Positions 16,531 through 25,047 of a stretch of 64,000 nucleotides of DNA are shown in pieces. The stretch's first letter is position 1, and each line of letters starts with the position of its first letter. The translations under genes were made by a program, and so were the position numbers. The notes under the pieces were generated by a model. That model saw nothing but the letters and a program-made list of their open reading frames with translations, searched no databases and was not told where the DNA came from. Origin of the DNA: Anaerotruncus sp. G3(2012) (GTDB lineage: Bacteria; Bacillota; Clostridia; Oscillospirales; Ruminococcaceae). The stretch spans positions 62,001 to 126,000 of the forward strand of contig NZ_KE159668.1 in NCBI RefSeq assembly GCF_000403395.2. Reading direction: 5' to 3'.

Positions 16531-17211
16531 ATGAATTATGAGGTTGTAAGGCTCCCGAAGATTACTGTAGCAGGCCCCTGTGCACGCACCACCAATCAAA
16601 AATCGGAGAAAATAGGAGAACTCTGGCAAGCGTTGTTTACCATCCAGCCGGATCGTGGGGAAACCTACGGGGTATACACCAACTATCAGGGTGGGATTGA
16701 CGGAGAATATGACGCAGTCGCGGCGCGGAAATACTATCCAGGGGACCCGCTTCCGGATGGATTCCAGGTGGTGGAAATCCCTGCGGGCAGTTACGCAAAA
16801 TTCTCATTCCGGGGCGACCCTGCGCGCGATGTCGGCGGCTTCTGGAAACAGATCTGGGCGGAGCCGATCCCCCGCAGGTTTGCGTGCGATTTCGAGCGGT
16901 ATGTTGGGGACGGTCCGGACGGGATGGAAATTGAGATTTATGTTGGAATCCCAGATTTCTGCCAGAGCTGCGGGATGCCGATGCAGAAAGAGGAGGATTA
17001 TGGTACCGAGACAGACGGAAGCCGCAGTGAGGACTATTGCGTCTACTGCTACAAGGACGGGAAATTTCTCGCAGACTGCACGATGGAGCAGATGGTCGAC
17101 TTCTGCCTGAAGATCGGGGAGGATGCAGGGCGATATCCGGATCGGGAGCAAGCGAAGCAGCAGATGCTGACATACTTCCCGACCCTCAAACGGTGGAAAA
17201 CAGAAAAATGA
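16531..17211 (+). CDS. GyrI-like effector-binding protein with zinc ribbon
   Basis: 226 residues. Residues 1-140 form a GyrI-like/AraC effector-binding domain (VVRLPKITVAGPCART, GVYTNYQGG, IPAGSYAKFSF). Residues ~147-200 are a putative zinc-ribbon domain with CQSCGMPM and CVYCY cysteine pairs. Proteins of this build are often the target of the neighbouring WYL regulator and bind small amphipathic or cationic ligands. ATG 16531 follows AAAGAAGG. Its stop overlaps the next start (ATGA), so the radical SAM gene is translationally coupled. Confidence 0.85.
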   Translation: MNYEVVRLPKITVAGPCARTTNQKSEKIGELWQALFTIQPDRGETYGVYTNYQGGIDGEYDAVAARKYYPGDPLPDGFQVVEIPAGSYAKFSFRGDPARDVGGFWKQIWAEPIPRRFACDFERYVGDGPDGMEIEIYVGIPDFCQSCGMPMQKEEDYGTETDGSRSEDYCVYCYKDGKFLADCTMEQMVDFCLKIGEDAGRYPDREQAKQQMLTYFPTLKRWKTEK

Positions 17212-18101
17212 TCGAATACATCCCCGCTAAAACGATCGTCACCCGCACTAAGGCATCGGGAAGCTGGTTTGGAATCGACTACAATATGAACATCTACCGA
17301 GGCTGTTGCCATGGGTGCATCTATTGTGACAGCCGGAGTGGCTGCTATCAAATCGAGGAGTTCGACCGGGTGCGCGCCAAGCAGGATGCACTGCGCATCA
17401 TCCGGGACGATCTGCGGCGCAAGGTGCGGCAGGGGGTGGTTGGGACCGGTGCAATGAGTGACCCGTACAATCCGTTTGAAGAGGAGCTGGAGCTGACCCG
17501 CCATGCACTCGAACTGCTGGAAGCGTACGGATTCGGGGCAGCGATCGCGACCAAGAGCAGCCTGATCGAACGGGACATAGATATCCTGAAGGGGATTGCG
17601 TCGCAGGCGCCGGTACTCTGCAAAGTCACGGTCACCACCTGTGACGATTCCCTCGCCGCGAAAGTGGAACCGGGTGCACCGCCCTCTTCCCGCCGGTTTG
17701 ATACGGTTGCCCGGCTCCGTCAGGCTGGACTGTTTGCGGGCATCCTGCTGATGCCGGTTCTGCCCTTTCTCGAAGATACCGAAGAAAATGTGCTGGGGAT
17801 TGTGCGGGAAGCAAAGCGGGCGGGCGCACGTTTTATCTATCCGGCGTTCGGGATGACTATGCGGGACGGACAGCGGGAGTGGTATTATCGGGAGTTGGAG
17901 ACCCGATTCCCCGGACAGGGGCTTGCCCAGACCTATGCCAGGCGGTACGGGAGGCGTTACGAGTGTGCCAGTCCGCGCGCTGCCAAGCTGTGGGAGCGGT
18001 TCTCAGCAGCCTGTGACCGGGAGGGAATCCTCTATCGGATGCAGGAGATTACCCGCGGGTATCGGACGGGATATGAGGACGCCCAGCTTCGGTTCCCTTG
18101 A
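17208..18101 (+). CDS. SPL-family radical SAM protein
   Basis: 297 residues from ATG 17208, which overlaps the previous stop by 4 bp. YRGCCHGCIYCDSRS (~residues 30-44) contains the CxxxCxxC-type cluster ligand of radical SAM enzymes, and the rest follows the SplB/Rv2578c subfamily (GTGAMSDPYNPFEEEL, ATKSSLIERDIDIL). SplB repairs spore photoproduct, but this subfamily lacks a proven role, so I do not call a photolyase. Coupled to the GyrI-like gene. Confidence 0.88.
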   Translation: MIEYIPAKTIVTRTKASGSWFGIDYNMNIYRGCCHGCIYCDSRSGCYQIEEFDRVRAKQDALRIIRDDLRRKVRQGVVGTGAMSDPYNPFEEELELTRHALELLEAYGFGAAIATKSSLIERDIDILKGIASQAPVLCKVTVTTCDDSLAAKVEPGAPPSSRRFDTVARLRQAGLFAGILLMPVLPFLEDTEENVLGIVREAKRAGARFIYPAFGMTMRDGQREWYYRELETRFPGQGLAQTYARRYGRRYECASPRAAKLWERFSAACDREGILYRMQEITRGYRTGYEDAQLRFP

Positions 18102-18112
18102 AAAAGGGCAAT

Positions 18113-18147
18113 AAAAAGGATTGGGGCATAAGCTCCAATCCTTTTTT
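18113..18147. terminator. bidirectional terminator between radical SAM and MATE genes
   Basis: GGATTGGGGC (18118-18127), loop ATAA, GCTCCAATCC (18132-18141), flanked by AAAAA before and TTTTTT after, so it works in both directions. Confidence 0.85.
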
Positions 18148-18226
18148 GTGTGGGATGAAAAGTCCGATTCGGGCAAAAAGGCCATTTACATTGCTTAGGT
18201 TCTGGTGCACAGGGCGAATCGGGTTC

Positions 18227-19651
18227 TCAGTCCGAGGATACGGGTGCACTTTCTTTTGGAGTGGGGGATTCCGGCTCATAACCACACTTGGCGATCCTGC
18301 GCCGAAGCCATCCGCCGCGCAGATAGTAGATGACAAAGAGAAGGGATGTGATCGACCAGGTCAGCGGATAGCTGAACATGACGGTAGTCATCTCATGCCG
18401 CAGCGGGAGGGCGGCAAACACCCAGACGATCCGCAGCAGGCAGACCCCGCAACCGGTCATAATCATCGGGACGAGCGAATCCCCAACGCCGCGGATCGCG
18501 CCTGACAGCACCTCGATACAGATATAGGTGGCATAGAACGGGACGAGGAACCGCAGCATCTGCATCCCCTCGGTCATCACCAGGAGATCGTCGGTAAAGA
18601 TTTTAAAGATCGGTTCACAGAAGAAATAGAGGAAGAAACTGCAAAAGACAGCGGTTCCCAGCGTCAGTCCGAGACAGATACGCACACTCTGCCGGATACG
18701 GTCGTATTTCTGCGCACCGAAGTTCTGCCCGACAAAGGTAGTCACCGAGATGCCGTAGGCGCTCAGGATCATCCAGAAGAAACCGTCAATCTTACCGAAT
18801 GCGGTCCATGCAGCGATTGTATTGGTGCCAAACGTGTTGATCGCCGACTGGATAATCATATTGGAGATTGTGTACATATTTGACTGCAAGCCAGCCGGAA
18901 TCCCCACCTTGAGCACGCTTCTGAGAACGTGCGGGGTGAACTTCAGCTCCTCGGGGAACAGCCGGTAGACCTGGTTGGAGTGCATCAGTGTAAAGATCAC
19001 CAGCCCGGCGGCGAGGATCTGCGAACTCAGGGTGGCCAGTGCAACCCCGAGCACCCCCAGCCGGAAGACCACCACAAGGATCAGGTCAAGGAAGATGTTG
19101 GTGAGACAGGCGGCCATCAGGAAATAGAGCGGACGCTGGGTGTCCCCAACCGCCCGCAGGATACCCGAACCGATATTGTAGAGGAAGGCCGCGACGATGC
19201 CGAAAAAGTAGACCCGCAGATAGGTCAGCGCATGATCCATGATGTCGGCAGGAGTGCCCATTGCGGTGAGCAGCGGGCGGGAGACCAGCAGGCCGAGAAC
19301 GGTCATGCACAGTCCTCCCACGACCGCCATCAGGATCGAGGTATGTACCGTCCGGCGTACATCGTCGTAGTTGTGCCCGCCGAAATGCTGTGCAATCGTG
19401 ACGGTGGTGCCTGATGAGACACCGACAAACAGGTTGACAAACAGGTTAATCAGGGTACCGGTGGTGCCGCCGACCGCCGCAAGCGCCTCTTTGCCGACAA
19501 ACTTGCCGACGATAATCGCATCTGCTGTATTGTAAAGCTGCTGGAAAAAGGTCCCGAGCAGGATGGGGAAAAAGAAAAACAGCAGCTGCTTCCAGATAAC
19601 GCCTTCAGTGATCCCGTTTTCAACAGGCGCTGTATGACGCAGGAGACGCAT
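18227..19651 (-). CDS. MATE family efflux transporter
   Basis: 474 residues, twelve hydrophobic segments in two related halves. Family signatures include LGTFFQQLYNTADAIIVGKFVG near the N-terminus and the repeated ILRAVGDTQRPLY / AIRGVGDSLVPMI loops. MATE proteins export drugs or metabolites using Na+ or H+ gradients. The start follows AAAGGAG by 10 bp. A good promoter lies upstream at 19734-19706. No regulator is adjacent, so the substrate is unknown. Confidence 0.93.
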   Translation of the reverse strand: MRLLRHTAPVENGITEGVIWKQLLFFFFPILLGTFFQQLYNTADAIIVGKFVGKEALAAVGGTTGTLINLFVNLFVGVSSGTTVTIAQHFGGHNYDDVRRTVHTSILMAVVGGLCMTVLGLLVSRPLLTAMGTPADIMDHALTYLRVYFFGIVAAFLYNIGSGILRAVGDTQRPLYFLMAACLTNIFLDLILVVVFRLGVLGVALATLSSQILAAGLVIFTLMHSNQVYRLFPEELKFTPHVLRSVLKVGIPAGLQSNMYTISNMIIQSAINTFGTNTIAAWTAFGKIDGFFWMILSAYGISVTTFVGQNFGAQKYDRIRQSVRICLGLTLGTAVFCSFFLYFFCEPIFKIFTDDLLVMTEGMQMLRFLVPFYATYICIEVLSGAIRGVGDSLVPMIMTGCGVCLLRIVWVFAALPLRHEMTTVMFSYPLTWSITSLLFVIYYLRGGWLRRRIAKCGYEPESPTPKESAPVSSD

Positions 19652-19705
19652 GATTGGGATGCTCCTTTTCTTTAAAATTTCAAAAAAATAACTGCCTGTC
19701 TGGAC

Positions 19706-19734
19706 AGTATAACACAGCCTGCAAGCGGTGTCAA
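19706..19734 (-). promoter_or_regulatory. sigma-A promoter of the MATE gene
   Basis: On the minus strand TTGACA (19734-19729), 17 bp, TATACT (19711-19706). Confidence 0.8.
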
Positions 19735-19852
19735 AAGGTTTTTTCAGCGCTCGCCGCGCGGCTTGCGGTGTGGTGGCAGGAGGGAGGATATGGGGGTGAA
19801 AGGGGCTGTGAAACAGGTGCTTGGAGAATAAAGGCAGGGCACCTCCAAACGG

Positions 19853-19882
19853 AAACCGTCCACGCCTGCACGTGGACGGTTT
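19853..19882 (-). terminator. hairpin ending the 5-oxoproline operon
   Basis: Perfect 12-bp arms AAACCGTCCACG and CGTGGACGGTTT with a 6-nt loop, 10 bp past the stop of the last operon gene. The following T-run is short (GGTTTCCGTTT), so efficiency is uncertain. Confidence 0.55.
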
Positions 19883-19891
19883 GACAAACAG

Positions 19892-20719
19892 TTATTTTGA
19901 CTGTTTTTTCGCCTGCAAGTAATCGTTCAGCTCGGCATTGGGAATGTCGGTGATAAACATGTGGCCGGGCGAGTGGGTAATCACGATCGGGGGCTTTGCT
20001 GCTTCGATCGCTGCCTGCGGCGTGACGCCACACGGCCAGAACACCGGAATCTCCCCCTCGCGGATTTCGACTGCTTCGCCGTAGTCGGGTTTCATGATAT
20101 CTGCGACCCCAACCACCGATGGGTCCCCCATATGCACCGGCGCACCGTGTACGTTGGGGAATTTGACCGTGATGTCATAGGCAAGGCGGGCGTTTTCCGG
20201 GGTCATAGGGCGCATGCTGCAAACCATGGGGCCTTCAAACGGTCCGGCTTTGACCGTCTGGATATTGGTCTTGTACATGGGGACGTTGCGTCCGGTCGCG
20301 ATATGCCGGATTTCGATGCCTGCTTTCATCAGCGCTTCCTCGAAGGAGAAGCTGCACCCGATCAGGAACCCGACATACCCCTCTTTCCAGAACGCGGAGG
20401 CGTCGTTGACCTTTTCGCTGAACTCCCCGTTCCGGTAAATGAAATATTCGGGAATGTCGGTTACGATGTTTCCTCCCTCGCCCATAGCATGGGTTTCCGG
20501 AGTCCCCTCGATAATCTCAAGAACAGGACAGGGGAACGGGTTCTTTTCGGCGTATTCTTTGAAATCTGCTGCATATTCGGGCGGCAGGATCACGAGGTTG
20601 GCCTGTGCGTATCCGCGGCACATGCCCGCAGTGGGGAAGGTGATCTCACCCGAACGGATGCGCTGGCGCACCTCGGCGGGGGACATGTCAACATAGGGGG
20701 TGATGTCAAAACGCGGCAT
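19892..20719 (-). CDS. DUF1445 / YcsI-like hydro-lyase, putative D-glutamate cyclase
   Basis: 275 residues from ATG 20719 (AAAGGAG 7 bp upstream). It matches the DUF1445 family: GMCRGYAQANLVILP, FLIGCSFSFEEAL, NVPMYKTNI, CSMRPM and FWPCGVTPQAA, ending with SPGHMFITD. Members sit beside pxp genes in many bacteria (ycsI in B. subtilis), and the mammalian relative converts D-glutamate to 5-oxo-D-proline. Here it is the last gene of the pxp operon, so D-glutamate/5-oxoproline interconversion is the likely role (inference). Confidence 0.88.
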   Translation of the reverse strand: MPRFDITPYVDMSPAEVRQRIRSGEITFPTAGMCRGYAQANLVILPPEYAADFKEYAEKNPFPCPVLEIIEGTPETHAMGEGGNIVTDIPEYFIYRNGEFSEKVNDASAFWKEGYVGFLIGCSFSFEEALMKAGIEIRHIATGRNVPMYKTNIQTVKAGPFEGPMVCSMRPMTPENARLAYDITVKFPNVHGAPVHMGDPSVVGVADIMKPDYGEAVEIREGEIPVFWPCGVTPQAAIEAAKPPIVITHSPGHMFITDIPNAELNDYLQAKKQSK

Positions 20720-20764
20720 GGTTATGCTCCTTTCGGTCACTGGTTTTGGGAGAGTGATCCCCGT

Positions 20765-21781
20765 TTACCGGGGGAGGCAGGCATATTTTTGAGGGCGCGG
20801 CGGCTGTTTTGCGGGTCCGGCAGACGGGTCATAGGTGTGGGAGAGCGCTTCACGCAGTGCACGCAGGTAGGCTTTGCGGTCGAGATAGAGGTCCTGCGCT
20901 TCGGTAATCCCAACCTGTACAAACCGGATTTTGTCACCCGCCTTGATCTGTGCGGCCTTGCTGAAATCCGCTGAAATGACCGTCGCAATCTTGGTGTAGC
21001 CGCCCACTGTCTGCCGGTCGGCAACCATAATAATCGGTTTGCCCTCGGATGGGACCTGGATCGCGCCGAACGAGATACCGTCCGAAATGATGTTGCCGTC
21101 CTTGACATGCTCGATCACCGGGCCGTCCAGACGGCAGCCCATCCGGTCGGACTGGACCGTTACCGCGTAGGTTTCCCCAAGGAACGTCTTGATGCCGGCT
21201 TCGGTGAATGCATCATCCTGCGGGCCAAGCACGACGCGCAGGGTAACGTCGGTTTTCGTAAACGTCTCGGCATCTGCGACCGCGCGTTTTTCCATGTTCG
21301 GGAGCTGGGCAGTGGGTGCGCGGAAGGCGATGATATCCTCTTTATCCAGCTTGCGCCCCTCCAAGCCGCCGATCTTCGCCTTGAGGTAGGTCGAGCGGCT
21401 GCCCATGACCTGTGGAATCTCCAGCCCGCCGGCAAATGCGATATAGGCGCGGCAGCCTGAACGGGGAGCCGCAAACGAGAGCACCTGCCCCTTCTGGACT
21501 GCAACCGCGCGGTTCATCGGGAAGGATTTCCCGTCGAGCTGGGGGGTGAGGTCGCCGCCGGTGACTGCGATGCAGTTGGCCTCCTGAAACTCAATGCGCG
21601 GACCGAGCATGGTGACTTCGAGCACCGCCTCGTTATCCTCGTTGCCGACGAGGATATTTGCGATCGCAGCGGCCTGCGGATCCATCGCTCCCGAGACCGG
21701 CACGCCAAACTGCTGGTAACCGATACGCCCGTTATCCTGTACAGTGGTCAGCATCCCGCCGTTTATAATACGAATGCTCAT
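20765..21781 (-). CDS. pxpC: 5-oxoprolinase subunit C
   Basis: 338 residues from ATG 21781, overlapping the pxpB stop (ATGA) and preceded by AAGGAGG. It belongs to the biotin-dependent carboxyltransferase-like/KipA family: TTVQDNGRIGYQQFGVPVSGAMD (key parts TVQD, GVPVSGAMD), CIAVTGGDLTP, GCRAYIAFAGG and VQSDRMGCRLDGP. With PxpA and PxpB it forms the ATP-dependent prokaryotic 5-oxoprolinase that yields glutamate. Confidence 0.93.
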   Translation of the reverse strand: MSIRIINGGMLTTVQDNGRIGYQQFGVPVSGAMDPQAAAIANILVGNEDNEAVLEVTMLGPRIEFQEANCIAVTGGDLTPQLDGKSFPMNRAVAVQKGQVLSFAAPRSGCRAYIAFAGGLEIPQVMGSRSTYLKAKIGGLEGRKLDKEDIIAFRAPTAQLPNMEKRAVADAETFTKTDVTLRVVLGPQDDAFTEAGIKTFLGETYAVTVQSDRMGCRLDGPVIEHVKDGNIISDGISFGAIQVPSEGKPIIMVADRQTVGGYTKIATVISADFSKAAQIKAGDKIRFVQVGITEAQDLYLDRKAYLRALREALSHTYDPSAGPAKQPPRPQKYACLPR

Positions 21782-22515
21782 TTCTGCTCCTCCTTTTTGG
21801 GATAGCGGCGGCACTCGTAGGCGCCCGCCTCAACCTGCTTCTGAATCTGCTCGAACTCCTTGCGGTCGATCGGGCGGAATTTGATGTACTGTCCCGCTTC
21901 GGGCAGGATAGGGACTGCGCGGTTGGGGTCGTACATCTTCACAGGGGTCAGGCCGATGAGCTGCCAGCCGCCGGGGGAGTCGATCGGATAAACACCGGTC
22001 TGCTCGCCCGCGATACCGACCGAACCTCCCGGGATTTTCACCCGCGGGCTTTGCAGGCGCGGGGTGGCGATCTCCTTGCTCATGCCGCCCAGATAGGTGA
22101 AGCCGGGGGTAAACCCGAGCATGTAGATGAGATATTCGGTTGAGGAGTGGATTTTGATGACCTCTTCGGGGGTCTTGTTGTTGTGCTTGGCGACAAATTC
22201 GAGGTCCGGGCCTTCCTCGCCGCCATAGAGCACCGGGATTTCGAGCACGTCGCTCGGGGGGATTTCGATCTTGTCCAGATCGCCCATCAGCCCCTGCATC
22301 TGCTCGACCAGCTTTTCATAGCGGATGACCGCAGGGTCGTAATGGACCATCAGCGCGCGGTAGCTCGGCACCGTTTCGACGATGCCCTTGATCCCGCTGC
22401 CCTGGAGCGCGATGTTGAACGCGCGGATTTTGGCGTTGATGGCGGTGCTGATCTCATTGCCGAACTCCACCGAAACCGAGGTGTCGCCGGTCAACAGAAA
22501 TTTTACAGAATCCAT
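21778..22515 (-). CDS. pxpB: 5-oxoprolinase subunit B
   Basis: About 245 residues from ATG 22515, with GGAGG 11 bp upstream; an ATG at 22533 lacks a ribosome site. KipI/allophanate hydrolase subunit 1 fold: LTGDTSVSVEFG, EIPVLYGGEEGPDLEFVA (key YGGEEGPDL), LGFTPGFTYLGG and GSVGIAGEQTGVYPIDSPGGW (key GEQTGVYP and SPGGW). It overlaps pxpC by 4 bp. Part of the PxpABC enzyme; B. subtilis KipI also inhibits a sporulation kinase, so a regulatory side-role cannot be excluded. Confidence 0.93.
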   Translation of the reverse strand: MDSVKFLLTGDTSVSVEFGNEISTAINAKIRAFNIALQGSGIKGIVETVPSYRALMVHYDPAVIRYEKLVEQMQGLMGDLDKIEIPPSDVLEIPVLYGGEEGPDLEFVAKHNNKTPEEVIKIHSSTEYLIYMLGFTPGFTYLGGMSKEIATPRLQSPRVKIPGGSVGIAGEQTGVYPIDSPGGWQLIGLTPVKMYDPNRAVPILPEAGQYIKFRPIDRKEFEQIQKQVEAGAYECRRYPKKEEQK

Positions 22516-22604
22516 AGGTTGGCAGTCCTCCATTCTGAATGGGTTCTCCCATATGCGGACTGTGGCGCGCGGATGCGCGCCACAGCAGCAGGGATCACCG
22601 GGTC

Positions 22605-23846
22605 TTATTTAAACAGGTTGAGCAGGTTCGGGACCGACTTCAGCCCGACAAAACCGGTCAGGCAGACAACGACCACGCCCGCGACGATCAGGAAGGTCGG
22701 GTGCTTGTAGCTTTCGCCGACAATCTTCTTGTTGCGGCTGGCAAGCAGCATGACGCCGAGGGTGATCGGCAGGATCAGGCCGTTGAGCGAGCCTGCGACG
22801 ATCAGCAGCTTGGCAGCGCCGCCGAGGATCGCCATAATCAGGGTCGAGAAAGCGATAAAGCCGATAACAAACCACTTCTCGTTCTGCGCAATGAACGGAT
22901 GCAGGGTCTTGAGGAACGAAACCGAAGTGTAAGCTGCGCCGATGACCGAGGTGATCGCGGCGGAGAGCAGCGCGATGCCGAACAGGCGGTAGCCGATCTC
23001 ACCGGCCGCCAGACGGAACGCCTCGGCCGCAGGGTTGGACGCACCCGCGACCTGTGCCGCGGCAGCAGCACCACCCGCGGTGCAGACGCCCAGAACCGCG
23101 AGGAAGAGCAGGATGCGGACGGTGCCCGAAACACCGATACCGGTCAGCACGCTCTTGCGGATATGCTGGATGTTTTCCGGGCCGCTGATGCCCGCGTCGA
23201 TCAGGCGGTGGGAGCCGGAGAATGCGATATAACCGCCGCACGAGCCGCCCAGCAGGGTAATCATCGGGAAGAGCAGGGTGGACGGGTTATCCGGCATAAA
23301 GACTTTGGCGGCAACCTCGCCGACCGGGGGCTTGGAAGCAACCGCGACGATCGCGATCGAAACCAGGATGATTCCGGCGAGCACCTTGGTGACCTTATCC
23401 ATCACGCCGGTGGCGTTTTTGGAAAGGAAGATGCAGATTGCGATAACGCCCGCAATGATACAGCCAACCTTCTCGGGGATACCGAGCAGGGCATTGAAGC
23501 CGAGCGCCGCGCCGCCGACATTTCCGATGTTGAATGCGAGGCCGCCGAGCGCAACCATGAAGGCCACGACAAAGCCGAGGCCGGGAAGCACCTTATTGGC
23601 GATGTCCTGCCCGCGCATCCCCGAAACACCGATGATCGACCAGATGTTGGCCTGGGCGATGATGTCGAGGATGATGGTACAGAGGATAACCGTCGCGAAC
23701 GACGATAGGTACTGCGAGGTAAAGGTGGAAGTCTGTGTAAGGAAGCCCGGCCCGATCGCCGAAGTCGCCATCAGGAACGCTGCGCCGAACAGCGCACCGC
23801 CGCTCTTTTTCACCGGAGCCGCATTGGTAGTGTTCTCTTTGCTCAT
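22605..23846 (-). CDS. NRAMP-fold transporter of the pxp operon (YcsG-like)
   Basis: 413 residues, about eleven membrane segments. The overall pattern is NRAMP, but the metal-binding DPGN of TM1 reads IGPGFLTQ and the TM6 MPHN region reads GGSCGGYIAFSGSH. Those changes argue against a divalent metal. The gene lies between pxpA and pxpB, the order of ycsF-ycsG in B. subtilis, so import of 5-oxoproline or a related acid is more likely (inference). The start follows AGGAGGGT. Confidence 0.85.
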   Translation of the reverse strand: MSKENTTNAAPVKKSGGALFGAAFLMATSAIGPGFLTQTSTFTSQYLSSFATVILCTIILDIIAQANIWSIIGVSGMRGQDIANKVLPGLGFVVAFMVALGGLAFNIGNVGGAALGFNALLGIPEKVGCIIAGVIAICIFLSKNATGVMDKVTKVLAGIILVSIAIVAVASKPPVGEVAAKVFMPDNPSTLLFPMITLLGGSCGGYIAFSGSHRLIDAGISGPENIQHIRKSVLTGIGVSGTVRILLFLAVLGVCTAGGAAAAAQVAGASNPAAEAFRLAAGEIGYRLFGIALLSAAITSVIGAAYTSVSFLKTLHPFIAQNEKWFVIGFIAFSTLIMAILGGAAKLLIVAGSLNGLILPITLGVMLLASRNKKIVGESYKHPTFLIVAGVVVVCLTGFVGLKSVPNLLNLFK

Positions 23847-23886
23847 GTATGTACCCTCCTAGTTACAATCGTTGGGACCGTCCGGA

Positions 23887-24654
23887 TCAGACGATCGCGT
23901 CAAGGTTGCAGATCTCTACGCCGTTTTTCTGAAGCTCTGTGCGGATATTGCTGACAAATTCGAGCGCGGACGGATTGTCCCCATGCACGCAGATCGAATC
24001 CGCCTTGATTTCGATCTCCTTGCCGGTGATGCTCTCGACCTTACCCTGGGTAACCATGCCGATTACCCGCTTGATTGCGAGGTCTTTGTCGTGGATGACA
24101 GCGCCTTCCTGACGTCTGGGGACGAGGTTGCCGTCCTCGAGGTAGGCGCGGTCCGCGAATACTTCGCTGGCAACCTTCAGGCCAACCTCGCGGCCCGCTT
24201 CGAGCATCTTGCTGTTGGCCAGCCCGAGCAGGATGATGCTGCTGTCCACCTCTGCAACCGCTTCGCAGATCGCGAGCGCGAGCTTCATGTCAACCGCAGC
24301 CATGTTGTAGAGTGCGCCGTGGGGCTTGACATGCTGGAGGCGGACGTCGGCCGATTTGGTGAAGGCGAGCAGTGCGCCGAGCTGGTATTTCACATCTGCT
24401 TTTGCTTCGGCGGGGGAAGCTGCCAGGTTGCGGCGTCCGAAACCAACCAGGTCCGGGAACCCGGGATGCGCGCCGATAGCAGTGCCCGCAGCTTTTGCCA
24501 GTTCGACCGTCTTGCCCATGACCAGCGGGTCGCCAGCGTGGAAGCCGCATGCCACGTTTGCCGACGACACGTACTTGAGGATTTCGGAGTCCATACCAAT
24601 GGTATAGGCGCCAAAGCTCTCACCAAGGTCGCTGTTGAGGTCTACTTTGTACAT
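23887..24654 (-). CDS. pxpA: 5-oxoprolinase subunit A (LamB/YcsF family)
   Basis: 255 residues. The signature [12 protein letters not shown] opens the protein, with [40 protein letters not shown] and [10 protein letters not shown] following, all typical of PxpA. First gene of the operon, downstream of the sigma-54 promoter. AAGGAGGG lies 9 bp before the ATG. PxpA with PxpBC cleaves 5-oxoproline using ATP. Confidence 0.95.
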   Translation of the reverse strand: MYKVDLNSDLGESFGAYTIGMDSEILKYVSSANVACGFHAGDPLVMGKTVELAKAAGTAIGAHPGFPDLVGFGRRNLAASPAEAKADVKYQLGALLAFTKSADVRLQHVKPHGALYNMAAVDMKLALAICEAVAEVDSSIILLGLANSKMLEAGREVGLKVASEVFADRAYLEDGNLVPRRQEGAVIHDKDLAIKRVIGMVTQGKVESITGKEIEIKADSICVHGDNPSALEFVSNIRTELQKNGVEICNLDAIV

Positions 24655-24706
24655 AAAAAACCCTCCTTAAAAAATTAAGAATTTGTGTTTGTTGGTTAAA
24701 TTAAAC

Positions 24707-24722
24707 AGCAAATTGAGTGCCA
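24707..24722 (-). promoter_or_regulatory. sigma-54 promoter of the pxp operon
   Basis: On the minus strand TGGCAC (24722-24717), 5 bp, TTGCT (24711-24707): the -24/-12 consensus with correct spacing. It lies about 40 bp before the pxpA ribosome site, and an NtrC-type activator is encoded just upstream. Confidence 0.9.
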
Positions 24723-24841
24723 GTTTTCGGGAGCAAAAGCAGAAATATCCGGAAACCCCCGCCAGAAGCGGCGTATAAAATTTTTCTATACCATTTTCCG
24801 GCGCAGGAAATACAAGGATTTGCTGCAAAAAAAGCAAAAAG

Positions 24842-24899
24842 ATGTGCAGAATCGCACATGTTGGCTGTGCGGTCATGCACACCTGCGCATCTCTGCACC
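24842..24899. promoter_or_regulatory. three upstream activator sites, TGTGC-N6-GCACA
   Basis: Site 1: ATGTGC-N6-GCACAT (24842-24859), perfect. Site 2: TGTGC-N6-GCACA (24866-24881), perfect. Site 3: TGCGC-N6-GCACC (24884-24899), degenerate. Centres are 23 and 18 bp apart and lie about 130-175 bp upstream of the sigma-54 promoter, the usual range for enhancers of NtrC-type activators. Confidence 0.8.
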
Positions 24900-25047
24900 A
24901 ACTGGGAATCCCTATCCAGAGGGATAGATGCAAAAAGGCGGGCAGTCCAACGGATTTGCATAGTTTTGAAAAAATCCTGCAAATGGGACGGCCTGTCCGA
25001 AATCCCTGTCCAAGCGCTTTGAAATAGTCCTGACCTGCCGGATACCG

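Noticed and set aside
17208-18101. Spore photoproduct lyase
   Set aside because: It has the radical SAM motif of the wider SPL family, but not enough to claim photoproduct repair.
22605-23846. Manganese/iron NRAMP importer
   Set aside because: The metal-ligand motifs are replaced and the gene is embedded in a 5-oxoproline operon.
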